Part shown: positions 30,208 through 41,910 of the stretch, in pieces | How the letters are laid out: each line of letters starts with the position of its first letter | Numbering within the stretch: the stretch's first letter is position 1 | NCBI RefSeq assembly: GCF_030409795.1 | Contig: NZ_JAUFQN010000019.1 | Span: 2,356,001-2,420,000 of the forward strand | Direction of reading: 5' to 3' | DNA from: Flavobacterium paronense | GTDB taxonomy: Bacteria; Bacteroidota; Bacteroidia; Flavobacteriales; Flavobacteriaceae | DNA length: 64,000 bases | Made by a program: the position numbers and the translations under genes | The notes under the pieces: generated by a model | Database searches by the model: none | What the model was told of the DNA's origin: nothing | The model's input: only the letters and a program-made list of their open reading frames with translations

Positions 30208-30490
30208 CTTCGCGAAAACCTTTGCGAACTTTACGAGAAAAAAACCAATCTCTAAAAATAACTCTTCCCGAACTTCGTAAAAACCTTTGCGAACTTTGCG
30301 TGAAAACCTTCGCGAACTTTGCGAGAAAAAAAACCAATCTCTAAAAATAACTCTTCCCAAACTTCGTGAAAACCTTTGCGAACTTTGAGTGAAAACCTTT
30401 GCGAACTTTGCGAGAAAAAAAACCAATCTCTACAAATAACTCTTCCCAAACTTTACGAAAACCTTCGCGAACTTTGCGAGAAAAAAAACC
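30208..30490. repeat. 89-bp tandem repeats built of CTTTGCGAACTTTGCG words
   Basis: The word CCAATCTCTA recurs at 30245, 30334 and 30423 (CCAATCTCTA with a one-base change further on), exactly 89 bases apart, giving about 3.2 units. Each unit also contains two internal copies of a shorter sequence around CCTTTGCGAACTTTGCG. 89 is not a multiple of three, so ORFs that cross it shift frame between units; these are not genes. Confidence 0.9.
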
Positions 30491-30628
30491 AAAATGGCAA
30501 AAGTAATAATACTTTAATCAATTAAAATTTTAAGCCCTAAACACCTATAGATTGGCTTAAAAAACTGACCGCATCAACATTAAATTGTTGAGATTAACAT
30601 TATAAATACCAATGGCAACTTTGAAACT
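30491..30628. other. Short gene-free spacer between two repeat arrays
   Basis: AT-rich with no ORF, promoter box or clear hairpin that I can support. Confidence 0.4.
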
Positions 30629-30717
30629 GCGGCTTGACATTTTCTCGACGTGGCTTCGACAACTTCTCGACGTGGCTTCGACATCTTCTCGACGCGGCTT
30701 CGACAACTTCTCCACCG
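30629..30717. repeat. 22-bp tandem repeat, TTCTCGACGTGGCTTCGACA unit
   Basis: Units start at 30642, 30664 and 30686, with partial units on both sides (GCGGCTTGACAT before, TTCTCCACCG after). The units are contiguous with no spacers, so this is not a CRISPR array. Each unit contains TCGA twice. Confidence 0.88.
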
Positions 30718-30780
30718 TAAGGGTATAAAAAATATGCTTTTAATATGTCCCTATGTGGTTAAAAAATAAAATTAATGGAA

Positions 30781-30809
30781 ACTTAGCGCCTTTGCGTCTT
30801 TGCGAGAAA
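30781..30809. repeat. Dispersed flavobacterial repeat (GCGCCTTTGCGTCTTTGCG)
   Basis: A short stretch of CTTTGCG words of the same family as the array at 30208-30490, just downstream of the DUF3467 gene terminator. I remember this type of sequence as frequent between genes in Flavobacteriia, but that is from memory. Confidence 0.6.
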
Positions 30810-30810
30810 T

Positions 30811-30839
30811 ATAAAAACCTCTCCATAACTGAAGAGGTC
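30811..30839 (-). terminator. Terminator after the DUF3467 gene
   Basis: On the minus strand ACCTCT (30838-30833) pairs with AGAGGT (30822-30817) over a 10-base loop and is followed by TTTTAT. It probably ends the whole rpoBC-DUF3467 transcript. Confidence 0.7.
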
Positions 30840-30866
30840 TCTTTATAAATGCAAATTGTAATCTAA

Positions 30867-31178
30867 CTACGCCTGTCCCGCCGGACCAAAATTCAAAGGA
30901 ATCTGTGGCTGTTCCACATCCTTAATTTCACCATTAGTTTGTTCAAATCTATGAATGTTCTCACCCAATGCCTTAAGAAATCTTTTAGCATGTTGTGGCG
31001 TTAAAACGATTCTTGATTTTACTTTTGCCTTTGGCACACCAGGCATAATTGTTACAAAATCAATAACAAACTCCGAAGCAGAATGATTAATGATAGCCAA
31101 ATTGGAATAAATTCCCTCAGCCGTTTTCTCATCCAATTCTATGTTTATTTGTCCTTGTTGTTGGTTATTATCGCTCAT
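30867..31178 (-). CDS. DUF3467 family protein
   Basis: 103 residues. It has the typical DUF3467 core: GIYSNLAIINHSASEFVIDFVTIMPG followed by KSRIVLTPQHAKRFLKALGENI. Members are small cytosolic proteins of unknown function found beside rpoC in many Bacteroidota, which fits the location here (119 bases after rpoC, same strand). A rpoC terminator-like hairpin lies between, so its level may be partly uncoupled from rpoC. No catalytic residues are evident. Confidence 0.9.
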   Translation of the reverse strand: MSDNNQQQGQINIELDEKTAEGIYSNLAIINHSASEFVIDFVTIMPGVPKAKVKSRIVLTPQHAKRFLKALGENIHRFEQTNGEIKDVEQPQIPLNFGPAGQA

Positions 31179-31184
31179 TTGGTA

Positions 31185-31216
31185 TTAGATTGTTAGATTA
31201 TTAGATTGTTAGATTT
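31185..31216. repeat. Two tandem 16-bp units (TTAGATTGTTAGATT)
   Basis: TTAGATTGTTAGATTA at 31185-31200 is followed directly by TTAGATTGTTAGATTT at 31201-31216. It lies in the spacer between rpoC and the DUF3467 gene. Confidence 0.75.
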
Positions 31217-31239
31217 TTAGAATCTGATATTTAAAAGTA

Positions 31240-31276
31240 AAAAGCCACTAATTTAGAATGTAAAATAGTGGCTTTT
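31240..31276 (-). terminator. Hairpin terminator after rpoC
   Basis: 11-bp stem AAAAGCCACTA / TAGTGGCTTTT (31240-31250 and 31266-31276) with a 15-base loop. On the minus strand it ends in TTTTTACTTTT. It should terminate or attenuate transcription leaving rpoC. Confidence 0.75.
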
Positions 31277-31297
31277 ATTTAACTATTAACCTTCCGA

Positions 31298-34200
31298 TTA
31301 ATAAATGTACTCTTCTTTACTAGCCATAATCTCGTTATAGTCTTCTTTAGAACCTACAATAGTATGATCGTAATCTCTCATACCTGTACCGGCAGGAATT
31401 CTATGTCCAACGATTACATTTTCTTTAAGACCTTCAAGCGTATCAACTTTACCAGCAACTGCTGCTTCGTTTAATACTTTGGTAGTCTCTTGGAACGATG
31501 CCGCAGAGATGAATGATTTAGTTTGTAACGAAGCTCTTGTAATACCTTGTAAAACCGGAGTAGCAGTAGCCGTAATTACATCACGAGCCACAACCTGATT
31601 TTTATCATTACGTTTCAATAACGAATTTTCATCACGCAATTCACGTGGCGAAATAATCTGTCCTGGTTTCAACACTTCAGAATCACCGGCATCTTCTACC
31701 ACTTTCATTCCGTACAATTTATCATTTTCTACCAAGAAATCAGCAGTATGAATTAATTGCTCTTCAAGGAATAAAGTATCTCCCGGATCTTCCACTCTTA
31801 CTTTACGCATCATCTGACGGATAACCACTTCAAAGTGTTTGTCATTGATTTTTACCCCTTGCAAACGGTATACTTCCTGAATTTCATTAACCAAATACTG
31901 TTGAACAGCAGAAGGTCCTTGAATTCTTAAAATATCTTCCGGTGTAATAGCACCATCAGATAAAGGCACACCCGCTTTTACGAAGTCATTCTCTTGAACC
32001 AAGATTTGACTAGATAATTTCACTAAGTATTTCTTGATTTCACCAAATTTAGATTCGATGATAATCTCACGGTTACCTCTTTTGATTTTTCCAAAAGAAA
32101 CAACACCATCAATCTCAGAAACTACTGCAGGGTTCGAAGGATTACGAGCTTCTAACAACTCGGTAATTCTTGGTAAACCTCCGGTAATATCACCCGCTTT
32201 TGAAGAACGACGAGGAATTTTCACAAGGATTTTACCTGCTTTAATTTTCTCTCCATCTTCTACCATAAGGTGCGCTCCAACTGGTAAGTTATAAGAACGA
32301 ATTAATTCTCCGTCTTTACCATAAACCAATAAGGTTGGGATTAATTTTTTATTTCTTCCTTCCGAAATTACTTTTTCTTGGAAACCAGTTTGCTCATCAA
32401 TCTCCACTTGGAACGATTGTCCTTGTTCTAAATCTTCGTAAGCAATCTTTCCAGTAAATTCAGAAACGATTACACCATTATAAGGATCCCATTTACAGAT
32501 AGCAGCGCCTTTTGCAACAACATCACCATCTTTCACACTGATAACAGAACCATAAGGAATGTTATGAGTACTCAATAAAATACCTGTTTTAGTATCTACT
32601 AATTTCAATTCTGTTGAACGAGAAACTACAATATCAACTTTGTTTCCATCAGCATCTTCTCCAACAACAGTTTTTAAATCTTCAATCTCTAGTTTTCCAC
32701 CAAATCTTGCTACAATAGTAGATTCTTCTGAAACTCCACCCGCAACTCCACCAACGTGGAAGGTACGTAGTGTCAACTGTGTACCTGGCTCTCCAATAGA
32801 CTGTGCGGCAATTACACCAACAGCTTCTCCTCTTTGAGTCATTTTTCCAGTTGCTAAGTTTCTACCGTAACATTTAGCACAAATACCTTTTTTAGCTTCA
32901 CAAGTCAAAGGCGAACGAACATCCACTCTTTCGATAGGAGATTCTTCGATAGCTTTCATGATAGCTTCGGTAATTTGCTCACCAGAATGTACTAATATTT
33001 CATTATCCAACGGATTGATTACATCTTGCAAAGCAACACGTCCAAGGATTCTTTCTCCTAAAGTTTCAACGATTTCTTCGTTTTTCTTCAAGGCAGAAAC
33101 ATCAATTCCTCTTAATGTACCACAATCTACAGAGTTTACGATTACGTCTTGAGAAACGTCATGTAATCTACGGGTCAAGTAACCAGCATCAGCCGTTTTC
33201 AAAGCGGTATCCGCTAATCCTTTACGAGCACCGTGAGTAGAGATAAAGTATTCTAAGATAGAAAGACCTTCCTTAAAGTTAGAAAGAATTGGATTCTCAA
33301 TAATTTCACCACCACCAGCAGTTGATTTTTTAGGCTTAGCCATCAAACCACGCATACCCGTTAACTGACGAATTTGTTCTTTAGAACCCCTTGCTCCAGA
33401 GTCAAGCATCATATACACCGAGTTGAAACCTTGTTGGTCTTCTCTAATGTTTTTCATGGCTAATTCTGTCAATTGAGCATTAGCAGAAGTCCAGATATCA
33501 ATAACCTGATTGTAACGTTCGTTGTTAGTGATAAGTCCCATGTTATAATTCACAGAAATACCTTCAACTTGAACACGAGCATCAGCAATCAATTGTGTTT
33601 TTTGTTCCGGAATTCTAATATCACCTAATGAGAATGACAATCCACCTTTGAAGGCGAATTTGTATCCCATGTCTTTCATTTCATCAAGGAAAGCTGCCGT
33701 TGTAGGAACATCAGTCACTGCAAGGATTTTTCCGATAATGTCACGCAAAGATTTTTTAGTCAATACTTCATTGATATATCCTGCCGCAGCCGGTACTACT
33801 TCATTAAATAATACTCTACCTGCAGTAGTTTGGATGATTTTGTATACTAATTCTCCTGCTTCATTAAAATCTTTTGCTCTGATTTTTACACGAGCATTCA
33901 ATTCAACTCTTCCTTCGTTCAAAGCGATATTACACTCTTCAGCAGAATAGAAAGTTAAACCTTCACCTAAGATTTTGTGTTCTGGAACTGATAATCTTTC
34001 TTTGGTCATATAATAAAGACCCAATACCATGTCCTGAGATGGAACCGTAATCGGTGCACCATTCGCAGGGTTTAAGATATTATGAGAAGCCAACATCAAT
34101 AATTGACACTCAAGGATAGCTTCTGGTCCAAGTGGTAAGTGAACCGCCATCTGGTCACCATCAAAATCCGCGTTGAAAGCCGTACATACTAATGGGTGCA

Positions 34201-35611
34201 ATTGGATTGCTTTTCCTTCAATAAGTTTTGGCTGGAACGCTTGGATTCCTAGTCTGTGCAAAGTAGGAGCACGGTTAAGCATTACAGGATGTCCTTTGAT
34301 TACATTCTCAAGAATATCCCAAACTACTGGCTCTTTCTTATCAATTATTTTCTTAGCCGATTTAACAGTTTTAACGATTCCTCTTTCGATTAACTTACGA
34401 ATAACGAATGGTTTGTATAGTTCAGCAGCCATATCTTTTGGCAAACCACATTCGAACAATTTCATTTCTGGCCCAACAACAATTACCGAACGAGCAGAAT
34501 AATCCACACGTTTTCCTAATAAGTTTTGACGGAAACGACCTTGTTTTCCTTTTAATGAATCTGATAAAGATTTTAATGGTCTGTTTGATTCTGTTTTTAC
34601 TGCAGAAGCTTTACGTGTGTTATCAAATAATGAATCTACTGATTCCTGCAACATACGTTTTTCGTTTCTTAAGATAACTTCCGGAGCTTTAATCTCCATC
34701 AATCTTTTCAAACGATTGTTACGGATGATAACTCTTCTGTATAAATCATTCAAATCGGAAGTCGCGAAACGACCACCATCAAGTGGCACCAACGGACGCA
34801 ATTCTGGTGGAATAACCGGAACTACTTTCATAATCATCCATTCAGGACGATTTTCTCTGTTGTTATTTGAATCACGGAATGACTCAACTACCTGCAATCT
34901 TTTTAAGGCTTCTGTTTTTCTTTGTTTTGATGTTTCATTATTAGCAGCGTGACGCAATTCGTATGACAAAGCATTCAAATCGGTTCTGGCTAATAAATCC
35001 ATAATACATTCAGCTCCCATTTTGGCAACGAATTTATTTGGATCGAAATCATCTAAATATTGATTGTCTTGTGGCAATGCGTCTAGAATGTTTAAGTATT
35101 CTTCTTCTGTTAAGAAGTCTAATCTTTGTAACGATTCACCTTCAGCATTCACCGCAATACCAGCCTGAATTACCACATATCTTTCGTAGTAAATAATCAT
35201 ATCTAATTTCTTAGATGGCAAGCCTAGAATGTATCCAATTTTGTTTGGCAAAGAACGGAAGTACCAGATATGAGCTATTGGCACAACCAAATTGATGTGT
35301 CCTACTCTATCACGACGTACTTTTTTCTCTGTAACTTCAACACCACAACGGTCACAAACGATTCCTTTGTAACGGATTCTTTTGTATTTTCCACAAGCAC
35401 ATTCAAAATCTTTTACCGGACCGAAAATTCGTTCGCAGAAAAGACCATCACGTTCTGGTTTGTGAGTTCTGTAATTGATTGTTTCTGGTTTCAGAACCTC
35501 ACCTCTTGACTCAGCCAAGATAGATTCTGGAGACGCTAAACCAATTGAAATTCTGTCAAATCTCTTGATTGTATTTTTAGGATCTCTATTATTATTTCTA
35601 TTATTCATCAT
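31298..35611 (-). CDS. rpoC: DNA-directed RNA polymerase subunit beta prime
   Basis: 1437 residues, the usual Bacteroidota length. The zinc-binding N-terminal motif [20 protein letters not shown] and the catalytic Mg-binding [14 protein letters not shown] (about 480) are present, as is the second Cys cluster [13 protein letters not shown]. It forms the active centre of RNA polymerase with beta. It is downstream of rpoB with an 86-base spacer containing an AT-rich inverted repeat. The start could be either of two adjacent Met codons (MMNNRN). Confidence 0.98.
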   Translation of the reverse strand: MMNNRNNNRDPKNTIKRFDRISIGLASPESILAESRGEVLKPETINYRTHKPERDGLFCERIFGPVKDFECACGKYKRIRYKGIVCDRCGVEVTEKKVRRDRVGHINLVVPIAHIWYFRSLPNKIGYILGLPSKKLDMIIYYERYVVIQAGIAVNAEGESLQRLDFLTEEEYLNILDALPQDNQYLDDFDPNKFVAKMGAECIMDLLARTDLNALSYELRHAANNETSKQRKTEALKRLQVVESFRDSNNNRENRPEWMIMKVVPVIPPELRPLVPLDGGRFATSDLNDLYRRVIIRNNRLKRLMEIKAPEVILRNEKRMLQESVDSLFDNTRKASAVKTESNRPLKSLSDSLKGKQGRFRQNLLGKRVDYSARSVIVVGPEMKLFECGLPKDMAAELYKPFVIRKLIERGIVKTVKSAKKIIDKKEPVVWDILENVIKGHPVMLNRAPTLHRLGIQAFQPKLIEGKAIQLHPLVCTAFNADFDGDQMAVHLPLGPEAILECQLLMLASHNILNPANGAPITVPSQDMVLGLYYMTKERLSVPEHKILGEGLTFYSAEECNIALNEGRVELNARVKIRAKDFNEAGELVYKIIQTTAGRVLFNEVVPAAAGYINEVLTKKSLRDIIGKILAVTDVPTTAAFLDEMKDMGYKFAFKGGLSFSLGDIRIPEQKTQLIADARVQVEGISVNYNMGLITNNERYNQVIDIWTSANAQLTELAMKNIREDQQGFNSVYMMLDSGARGSKEQIRQLTGMRGLMAKPKKSTAGGGEIIENPILSNFKEGLSILEYFISTHGARKGLADTALKTADAGYLTRRLHDVSQDVIVNSVDCGTLRGIDVSALKKNEEIVETLGERILGRVALQDVINPLDNEILVHSGEQITEAIMKAIEESPIERVDVRSPLTCEAKKGICAKCYGRNLATGKMTQRGEAVGVIAAQSIGEPGTQLTLRTFHVGGVAGGVSEESTIVARFGGKLEIEDLKTVVGEDADGNKVDIVVSRSTELKLVDTKTGILLSTHNIPYGSVISVKDGDVVAKGAAICKWDPYNGVIVSEFTGKIAYEDLEQGQSFQVEIDEQTGFQEKVISEGRNKKLIPTLLVYGKDGELIRSYNLPVGAHLMVEDGEKIKAGKILVKIPRRSSKAGDITGGLPRITELLEARNPSNPAVVSEIDGVVSFGKIKRGNREIIIESKFGEIKKYLVKLSSQILVQENDFVKAGVPLSDGAITPEDILRIQGPSAVQQYLVNEIQEVYRLQGVKINDKHFEVVIRQMMRKVRVEDPGDTLFLEEQLIHTADFLVENDKLYGMKVVEDAGDSEVLKPGQIISPRELRDENSLLKRNDKNQVVARDVITATATPVLQGITRASLQTKSFISAASFQETTKVLNEAAVAGKVDTLEGLKENVIVGHRIPAGTGMRDYDHTIVGSKEDYNEIMASKEEYIY

Positions 35612-35645
35612 AGTTTAAAACTTGAATTGATAATTGATAGTTGAT

Positions 35646-35687
35646 AATTAACAATTGACAAGCATTATGCATTATCAATTGTTAATT
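35646..35687. repeat. Inverted AT-rich repeat between rpoB and rpoC
   Basis: AATTAACAATTGA (35646-35658) and TCAATTGTTAATT (35675-35687) are exact inverted copies around a 16-base loop. It belongs to the TTATCAATTG repeat family also seen at 19461 and 46279. There is no T run, so it is not an obvious terminator. Confidence 0.7.
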
Positions 35688-35697
35688 GTTAATTGTT

Positions 35698-38600
35698 TTA
35701 TTCTTCTAATCTGATGTCTAATCCAAGACCTTTCAATTCATGCATTAATACATTGAATGATTCTGGCAATCCTGGTTCTGGCATAGATTCTCCCTTAACG
35801 ATTGCTTCGTAAGTTTTAGCTCTACCAATAACGTCATCCGATTTAACAGTCAAAATTTCTCTAAGCGTGCTTGATGCTCCATAAGCTTCAAGTGCCCAAA
35901 CCTCCATTTCTCCAAAACGCTGACCTCCAAATTGAGCTTTACCTCCAAGTGGTTGTTGTGTAATAAGAGAGTATGGTCCGATAGAACGTGCGTGCATCTT
36001 ATCATCAACCATGTGTCCAAGTTTCAACATATAGATAACTCCAACAGTTGCTGCTTGGTGGAAACGTTCTCCAGTTCCGCCATCATACAAATAAGTATGA
36101 CCAAAACGTGGAATTCCTGCTTCATCAGTTAATTCATTTATTTGATCTAAAGTTGCTCCGTCAAAAATTGGTGTAGCATACTTTCTACCCAAGTTCATTC
36201 CGGCCCAACCTAAAACAGTTTCATAAATCTGCCCGATGTTCATACGAGAAGGTACACCAAGTGGATTCAATACAATATCAACCGGAGTTCCGTCTTCAAG
36301 GAATGGCATATCTTCATGACGAACGATACGAGCAACAATACCTTTGTTTCCGTGACGTCCTGCCATTTTATCACCCACTTTCAATTTACGTTTCTTAGCG
36401 ATGTAAACTTTAGCCAGTTTCAAAATACCAGCAGGTAATTCATCTCCAACAGTGATAGTAAATTTCTCTCTTCTTAAAGCACCTTGTAAATCGTTTAACT
36501 TGATTTTATAGTTGTGAATTAAGTCATTTACTAAATTGTTAGACTCATCATCTGCAACCCATTGTCCTTTGGTTAAGTGAGCGAAATCTTCAACAGCGTG
36601 TAACATTTTAAGAGTGTATTTTTTACCTTTTGGTAAAACTTCTTCTCCTAAATCATTCATTACACCTTGAGATGTTTTTCCGTTAACTATAGTGAAAAGT
36701 TTCTCTACTAATTTGTCTTTTAAATCAACGAATTTTGTTTCGAAGTCCATTTCCAAAGACGTCAAATCGTCTTTATCTTTGGTACGTTTCTTTTTATCTT
36801 TTACTGCTCTTGCGAATAATTTTTTATCTAAAACTACACCGTGTAATGATGGAGAAGCTTTTAACGAAGCATCTTTTACATCACCGGCTTTATCTCCAAA
36901 GATAGCTCTTAACAGTTTTTCTTCTGGAGTTGGATCTGATTCTCCTTTTGGTGTAATTTTTCCGATTAGAATGTCGCCAGGTTTTACTTCGGCACCAATT
37001 CTAATCATTCCGTTTTCATCCAAATCTTTTGTTGCTTCTTCAGAAACGTTAGGAATATCATTAGTCAACTCTTCGTTACCTAATTTAGTATCTCTAACTT
37101 CTAATGAATAATCATCAACATGGATAGAAGTGAAAATATCATCACGAACTACTTTTTCAGAAATCACAATCGCATCCTCGAAGTTATACCCTTTCCAAGG
37201 CATAAAGGCAACTTTAAGGTTTCTACCTAAAGCTAACTCTCCGTTTTGCGTGGCATATCCTTCACAAAGTACTTGTCCAAGTTTAACTCTGTCCCCTTTT
37301 CTAACGATAGGTTTCAAGTTGATAGACGTACTTTGATTCGTTTTTCTGAATTTGATTAAGTTATATGACTTCTCATCTGGGTCAAAACTTACCATTCTTT
37401 CCGCTTCCGTTCTGTCATATTTGATAGTAATCATATTAGCATCAACATATTCAACAGTTCCATCACCTTCAGCATTAATCAATACTCTTGAATCAGAAGC
37501 TACTTGTCTTTCAAGACCAGTTCCAACAATCGGTGCTTCAGGACGTAACAATGGTACCGCCTGACGCATCATGTTTGATCCCATCAACGCTCTATTCGCA
37601 TCATCATGTTCCAAGAAAGGAATCAATGAAGCTGAAATAGAAGCAATCTGATTAGGAGCAACGTCAGTATAATGAACTTGTCCTGGATCAACTACAGGGA
37701 AATCGCCTTCTTCACGAGCAATAACTTTATCAGCCGTAATTTTTCCTTTTCCGTCCATTTCAATGTTTGCCTGAGCAATCATTTTTCCTTCTTCTTCTTC
37801 AGCGCTTAAGTATATAGGTTCAGAAGTTAAATCGACAACACCATTAGTTACTTTACGGTAAGGCGTTTCGATGAATCCCATTCCGTTCACTTTAGCGTAA
37901 ACACCAAGTGAAGAAATCAATCCAATATTTGGTCCCTCAGGAGTTTCAATTGGGCAAAGTCTTCCGTAGTGTGTATAGTGAACGTCACGTACTTCAAATC
38001 CTGCTCTTTCTCTTGAAAGTCCACCTGGTCCTAATGCTGATAATCTTCTTTTGTGCGTAATCTCAGCTAGTGGATTCGTTTGATCCATGAATTGAGACAA
38101 CTGGTTTGTACCAAAGAAAGAGTTGATTACCGATGATAATGTTTTAGCATTAATCAAATCGATTGGTGTAAACACCTCGTTATCTCTAACGTTCATTCTC
38201 TCACGGATGGTTCTTGCCATACGCGCTAAACCAACACCGAATTGTTGTGACAATTGTTCACCAACTGTTCTAACACGACGGTTTGATAAGTGATCAATAT
38301 CATCAATATCTGCTTTCGCATTGATTAATTCAATCAAGTATTTTACAATGGTGATGATATCTTCTTTGGTAAGCACTTGCTTTTCCATTGGGATATCTAA
38401 ACCAAGTTTTTTGTTCATTCTGTAACGACCAACTTCACCTAAGTTATAACGTTGGTCTGAGAAGAACAATTTATCTATAATACCACGAGCCGTTTCTTCA
38501 TCAGGCGGTTCTGCATTACGCAATTGTCTGTAGATATGCTCAACGGCTTCTTTTTCAGAATTTGTTGGATCTTTTTGTAACGTATTATGGATGATGGCAT

Positions 38601-39513
38601 AATCACCTTGATTAGCATCTTCTTTATGTAACAAAATAGATTTAACGTTAGAATCGATGATTTCTTCCACATTATCTTTGTCGATAATGGTATCTCTATC
38701 AAGGATAATTTCGTTACGTTCGATAGAAACTACTTCTCCTGAATCTTCATCCACGAAATCTTCGTGCCAAGTATTTAATACTCTCGCCGCTAATTTTCTA
38801 CCGATATATTTTTTAAGTCCTGTTTTAGAGACTTTAATTTCCTCAGCAAGGTCGAAAATTTCAAGGATGTCCTTATCTCTTTCGAAACCAATAGCACGGA
38901 ATAAAGTCGTTACAGGTAATTTTTTCTTTCTATCAATGTAAGCATACATTACGCTATTGATGTCAGTAGCAAATTCAATCCAAGATCCTTTAAAAGGAAT
39001 TACTCTGGCAGAATATAACTTTGTACCATTAGCGTGGAAACTTTGACCAAAGAAAACTCCAGGTGAACGGTGTAATTGCGAAACAACCACACGCTCAGCA
39101 CCATTGATTACGAAAGTACCGCTTGGAGTCATGTAAGGAATAGTTCCTAAATAAACATCCTGTACGATAGTTTCAAAATCCTCGTGTTCTGGGTCAGTAC
39201 AATAAAGTTTTAGACGTGCTTTTAAAGGCACGCTATATGTTAGACCTCTTTCAATACACTCTTGAATAGTGTAACGTGGTGGGTCAACAAAATAATCTAG
39301 AAATTCTAATACAAATTGGTTTCTTGTATCAGTGATTGGAAAGTTTTCCATGAAGGTGTTGTATAACCCTTCGTTGCCTCTCTCGTCTGATTTCGTTTCC
39401 AATTGGAAGAAATCTTGAAAAGATTTTACCTGAACATCTAGAAAATCCGGATATTGAGGGATGTTTTTAGTAGAGGCAAAATTCAATCTTTCAGTCTGAT
39501 TTGTTATCATCAA
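35698..39513 (-). CDS. rpoB: DNA-directed RNA polymerase subunit beta
   Basis: 1271 residues, normal for the phylum. The rifampicin-site region reads [20 protein letters not shown] then SALGPGGL, with the wild-type Asp, His and Ser at the positions usually mutated in resistance. The C terminus contains [20 protein letters not shown]. It lies after rplL with a 246-base spacer that holds a strong hairpin, so rpoBC expression may be set below that of the ribosomal genes. Confidence 0.98.
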   Translation of the reverse strand: MMITNQTERLNFASTKNIPQYPDFLDVQVKSFQDFFQLETKSDERGNEGLYNTFMENFPITDTRNQFVLEFLDYFVDPPRYTIQECIERGLTYSVPLKARLKLYCTDPEHEDFETIVQDVYLGTIPYMTPSGTFVINGAERVVVSQLHRSPGVFFGQSFHANGTKLYSARVIPFKGSWIEFATDINSVMYAYIDRKKKLPVTTLFRAIGFERDKDILEIFDLAEEIKVSKTGLKKYIGRKLAARVLNTWHEDFVDEDSGEVVSIERNEIILDRDTIIDKDNVEEIIDSNVKSILLHKEDANQGDYAIIHNTLQKDPTNSEKEAVEHIYRQLRNAEPPDEETARGIIDKLFFSDQRYNLGEVGRYRMNKKLGLDIPMEKQVLTKEDIITIVKYLIELINAKADIDDIDHLSNRRVRTVGEQLSQQFGVGLARMARTIRERMNVRDNEVFTPIDLINAKTLSSVINSFFGTNQLSQFMDQTNPLAEITHKRRLSALGPGGLSRERAGFEVRDVHYTHYGRLCPIETPEGPNIGLISSLGVYAKVNGMGFIETPYRKVTNGVVDLTSEPIYLSAEEEEGKMIAQANIEMDGKGKITADKVIAREEGDFPVVDPGQVHYTDVAPNQIASISASLIPFLEHDDANRALMGSNMMRQAVPLLRPEAPIVGTGLERQVASDSRVLINAEGDGTVEYVDANMITIKYDRTEAERMVSFDPDEKSYNLIKFRKTNQSTSINLKPIVRKGDRVKLGQVLCEGYATQNGELALGRNLKVAFMPWKGYNFEDAIVISEKVVRDDIFTSIHVDDYSLEVRDTKLGNEELTNDIPNVSEEATKDLDENGMIRIGAEVKPGDILIGKITPKGESDPTPEEKLLRAIFGDKAGDVKDASLKASPSLHGVVLDKKLFARAVKDKKKRTKDKDDLTSLEMDFETKFVDLKDKLVEKLFTIVNGKTSQGVMNDLGEEVLPKGKKYTLKMLHAVEDFAHLTKGQWVADDESNNLVNDLIHNYKIKLNDLQGALRREKFTITVGDELPAGILKLAKVYIAKKRKLKVGDKMAGRHGNKGIVARIVRHEDMPFLEDGTPVDIVLNPLGVPSRMNIGQIYETVLGWAGMNLGRKYATPIFDGATLDQINELTDEAGIPRFGHTYLYDGGTGERFHQAATVGVIYMLKLGHMVDDKMHARSIGPYSLITQQPLGGKAQFGGQRFGEMEVWALEAYGASSTLREILTVKSDDVIGRAKTYEAIVKGESMPEPGLPESFNVLMHELKGLGLDIRLEE

Positions 39514-39698
39514 TGAGCAAAATTTTGATTAAAAAAAAGTAATTTTTTGTGTAGAAACACTAAGTAATCCATACTTTCTTTTTATAACCGATACATCTTT
39601 AAAAATGAACCAAGTTCGCTCATTTTTTTTCTTCGTTATCGATCAAAAAATTTTCGTATTAATCATAAAACTGGATATAATTTTATTATACGAAAAAT

Positions 39699-39737
39699 GG
39701 TTTAGGCCCTTGGACGCTTTTGTCCAAGGCCTAAACC
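39699..39737 (-). terminator. Attenuator-like hairpin between rplL and rpoB
   Basis: On the minus strand GTTTAGGCCTTGGAC pairs with GTCCAAGGGCCTAAAC (one bulged base) over a loop AAAAGC, followed by CATTTTTCG. It is GC-rich for this genome and lies 23 bases after the rplL stop. Partial termination here would lower rpoBC relative to rplJL, as is known for E. coli. Confidence 0.75.
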
Positions 39738-39759
39738 TAGTTCTAAAACCGGTGTTGAA

Positions 39760-40131
39760 TTATTTTAATTCAACAACAGCTCCAGCTTCTTCTAAAGATT
39801 TTTTCAAACCTTCAGCTTCTGCTTTAGTGATTCCTTCTTTGATGTTAGATGGTGCACCGTCAACAAGATCTTTAGCTTCTTTCAAACCTAAACCTGTTAA
39901 TTCTTTAACTGCTTTTACAACAGCTAATTTAGAAGCACCAGCTTCTTTAAGTACTACTGTGAATTCTGATTGCTCTTCAGCAGCAGCTTCTCCACCACCA
40001 CCAGCAGCAACTACTACAGCTGCAGCAGCTGGTTCGATACCATACTCATCTTTTAATATTGTAGCTAAATCGTTAACTTCTTTTACAGTTAAGTTAACTA
40101 ATTGTTCTGCGAATTGTTTCAAATCTGCCAT
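39760..40131 (-). CDS. rplL: 50S ribosomal protein bL12 (L7/L12)
   Basis: 123 residues. It has the N-terminal dimerisation helix, an Ala-rich hinge ([19 protein letters not shown]), and the conserved C-terminal factor-binding domain [21 protein letters not shown]. It forms the ribosomal stalk with L10 and recruits translation factors. The start is the Met at [11 protein letters not shown]. It follows rplJ by 53 bases. Confidence 0.98.
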   Translation of the reverse strand: MADLKQFAEQLVNLTVKEVNDLATILKDEYGIEPAAAAVVVAAGGGGEAAAEEQSEFTVVLKEAGASKLAVVKAVKELTGLGLKEAKDLVDGAPSNIKEGITKAEAEGLKKSLEEAGAVVELK

Positions 40132-40184
40132 TTTTTCTATCGTTTAAAATGTTCTTTAATTATTATTTTTTTAGTCTGCTCTAA

Positions 40185-40685
40185 TTATTCTGCTGCTTCG
40201 CCTTTTTGCTCTGCATTGTTTAACAATGCTGCAATCACACGTTTAGCAGGCGATTGAAGTAATCCGATGATTTCTCCAATAACTTCTTCTTTAGATTTCA
40301 ATGAAGCCAAGCTATCGATAAGGTTATCACCGATGTAAATTTCACCGTTGATGTAAGCTCCCTTGAAAGCTGGTTTATCAGATTTTTTTCTGAAATCTTT
40401 GATGATTTTTGCTGGTGCATTAGCGATATCTGCAATAAAAATTGAAGAATTCCCTTTTAACACACTGGCTAAATCACCATAATTATTAGTTGAAGCTTCC
40501 ATTGCTTTTTCAAGCAATGTGTTTTTAACTACTTCCAATTTGATACCTGCTTTATAGCAAGTTCTTCTCAAGTTAGAGGTTGTTTCAGCATTCAATCCTG
40601 AAGTATCAGCAATGTAAAGTATATTAGCATTAGCCAACTTTGCAGTTAAATCTTCTATCGCGATTGATTTTTCTTCTCTTGTCAT
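40185..40685 (-). CDS. rplJ: 50S ribosomal protein uL10
   Basis: 166 residues, standard size. It holds the L7/L12 dimers on the ribosome through its C-terminal helix. Recognisable segments are LYIADTSGLNAETTSNLRR and KGAYINGEIYIGDN. It is 21 bases after rplA; I did not recognise the separate autoregulatory L10 leader known in enterobacteria. Confidence 0.97.
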   Translation of the reverse strand: MTREEKSIAIEDLTAKLANANILYIADTSGLNAETTSNLRRTCYKAGIKLEVVKNTLLEKAMEASTNNYGDLASVLKGNSSIFIADIANAPAKIIKDFRKKSDKPAFKGAYINGEIYIGDNLIDSLASLKSKEEVIGEIIGLLQSPAKRVIAALLNNAEQKGEAAE

Positions 40686-40706
40686 AATAAAATTTGTTTA
40701 ACTAAA

Positions 40707-41396
40707 TTATACCGCTTTAGGATCTAAAGCAATAGCAGGACTCATAGTACTAGACAAGTGAATTGACTTGATGTAAGTACCTTTAGCTGCAGTTGGTTTT
40801 AATTTAAGTAATGTTTGAATAATTTCGTGTGCGTTATCAACAAGTTTATCAGATTCAAAAGAGATTCTTCCAATTCCTGCGTGAACGATACCAGTTTTGT
40901 CAACTTTAAAGTCGATTTTACCTGCTTTAATTTCAGTTACAGCTTTACCAATTTCCATGGTTACTGTTCCTGTTTTAGGATTTGGCATTAAACCTCTTGG
41001 CCCTAATACACGACCTAATGGACCTAATTTACCCATAATAGCTGGCATAGTAACAATTACGTCAACATCTGTCCAACCATCTTTAATTTTTTGAAGGTAA
41101 TCATCCAATCCTACATAGTCAGCACCAGCAGCTTTCGCTTCTGCTTCTTTATCTGGAGTTACTAAAGCTAATACTTTGGTATCTTTTCCAGTTCCATGAG
41201 GAAGTGTAACAACACCTCTTACCATTTGATTTGCTTTTCTTGGATCAACTCCTAGTCGAACAGCAATATCTACTGATTCATCAAATTTTGCAGAAGCAAC
41301 AACTTTCAATAAAGACGAAGCGTCTTTTAAAGAATATAGTTTGTTTTTCTCAATTTTTGAAGCAGCTTCTTTTTGTTTTTTTGTCAATTTTGCCAT
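40707..41396 (-). CDS. rplA: 50S ribosomal protein uL1
   Basis: 229 residues. The L1 signature [22 protein letters not shown] is intact. L1 builds the stalk near the E site and in many bacteria represses its own L11-L1 operon. It starts 8 bases after rplK. Confidence 0.98.
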   Translation of the reverse strand: MAKLTKKQKEAASKIEKNKLYSLKDASSLLKVVASAKFDESVDIAVRLGVDPRKANQMVRGVVTLPHGTGKDTKVLALVTPDKEAEAKAAGADYVGLDDYLQKIKDGWTDVDVIVTMPAIMGKLGPLGRVLGPRGLMPNPKTGTVTMEIGKAVTEIKAGKIDFKVDKTGIVHAGIGRISFESDKLVDNAHEIIQTLLKLKPTAAKGTYIKSIHLSSTMSPAIALDPKAV

Positions 41397-41404
41397 TTCT
41401 TACC

Positions 41405-41845
41405 TTATTTTAGAGGAGAATCTCCAGTTACAGTTATACCCATAGATCTAGCTGTTCCAGCAATCATGCTCATTGCAGATTCGATTGTGAAAGCATTTAA
41501 ATCGACCATCTTGTCTTCAGCGATTCCTTTAATTTGATCCCAAGTTACGTTAGCAACTTTTTTTCTGTTAGGCTCGCCTGAACCAGATTTCAATTTAGCA
41601 GCATCCATTAATTGAATTGCAGCAGGTGGAGTTTTTACAACAAAATCGAACGATTTGTCTTTATACACGGTAATTTGTACCGGTAACACTTTGCCAGGTT
41701 GATCTTGTGTTCTAGCATTAAATTGCTTACAGAACTCCATGATATTAACACCAGCAGCTCCCAGAGCAGGTCCAACCGGTGGCGACGGGTTCGCAGCACC
41801 TCCCTTAACTTGTAGTTTAACTACTTTACTAATCTCTTTAGCCAT
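41405..41845 (-). CDS. rplK: 50S ribosomal protein uL11
   Basis: 146 residues. It begins with the conserved [21 protein letters not shown] and contains the C-terminal RNA-binding domain around [12 protein letters not shown]. It binds the GTPase-associated centre of 23S rRNA. Nearest upstream neighbour nusG is 65 bases away on the same strand. Confidence 0.98.
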   Translation of the reverse strand: MAKEISKVVKLQVKGGAANPSPPVGPALGAAGVNIMEFCKQFNARTQDQPGKVLPVQITVYKDKSFDFVVKTPPAAIQLMDAAKLKSGSGEPNRKKVANVTWDQIKGIAEDKMVDLNAFTIESAMSMIAGTARSMGITVTGDSPLK

Positions 41846-41910
41846 TGTTTTTAAAAAATTTGCAGCGGTCTGTGGAAGCAGACGTTTGCCGTTTATAATA
41901 GTGTAACAAA

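Noticed and set aside
30118..30449. Two overlapping minus-strand ORFs (102 and 65 residues)
   Set aside because: They are read from the 89-bp tandem repeats in two frames; the repeat length is not a multiple of three, so no conserved protein can be built.
30629..30717. Possible CRISPR array
   Set aside because: Units are contiguous with no spacers and there are no cas genes nearby.
35698..39513. Rifampicin-resistance substitution in rpoB
   Set aside because: The residues of the resistance region match the wild-type consensus.
39605..40147. Plus-strand ORF of 180 residues opposite rplL
   Set aside because: It is the antisense reading of rplL and its spacer; the minus-strand gene is unmistakable.
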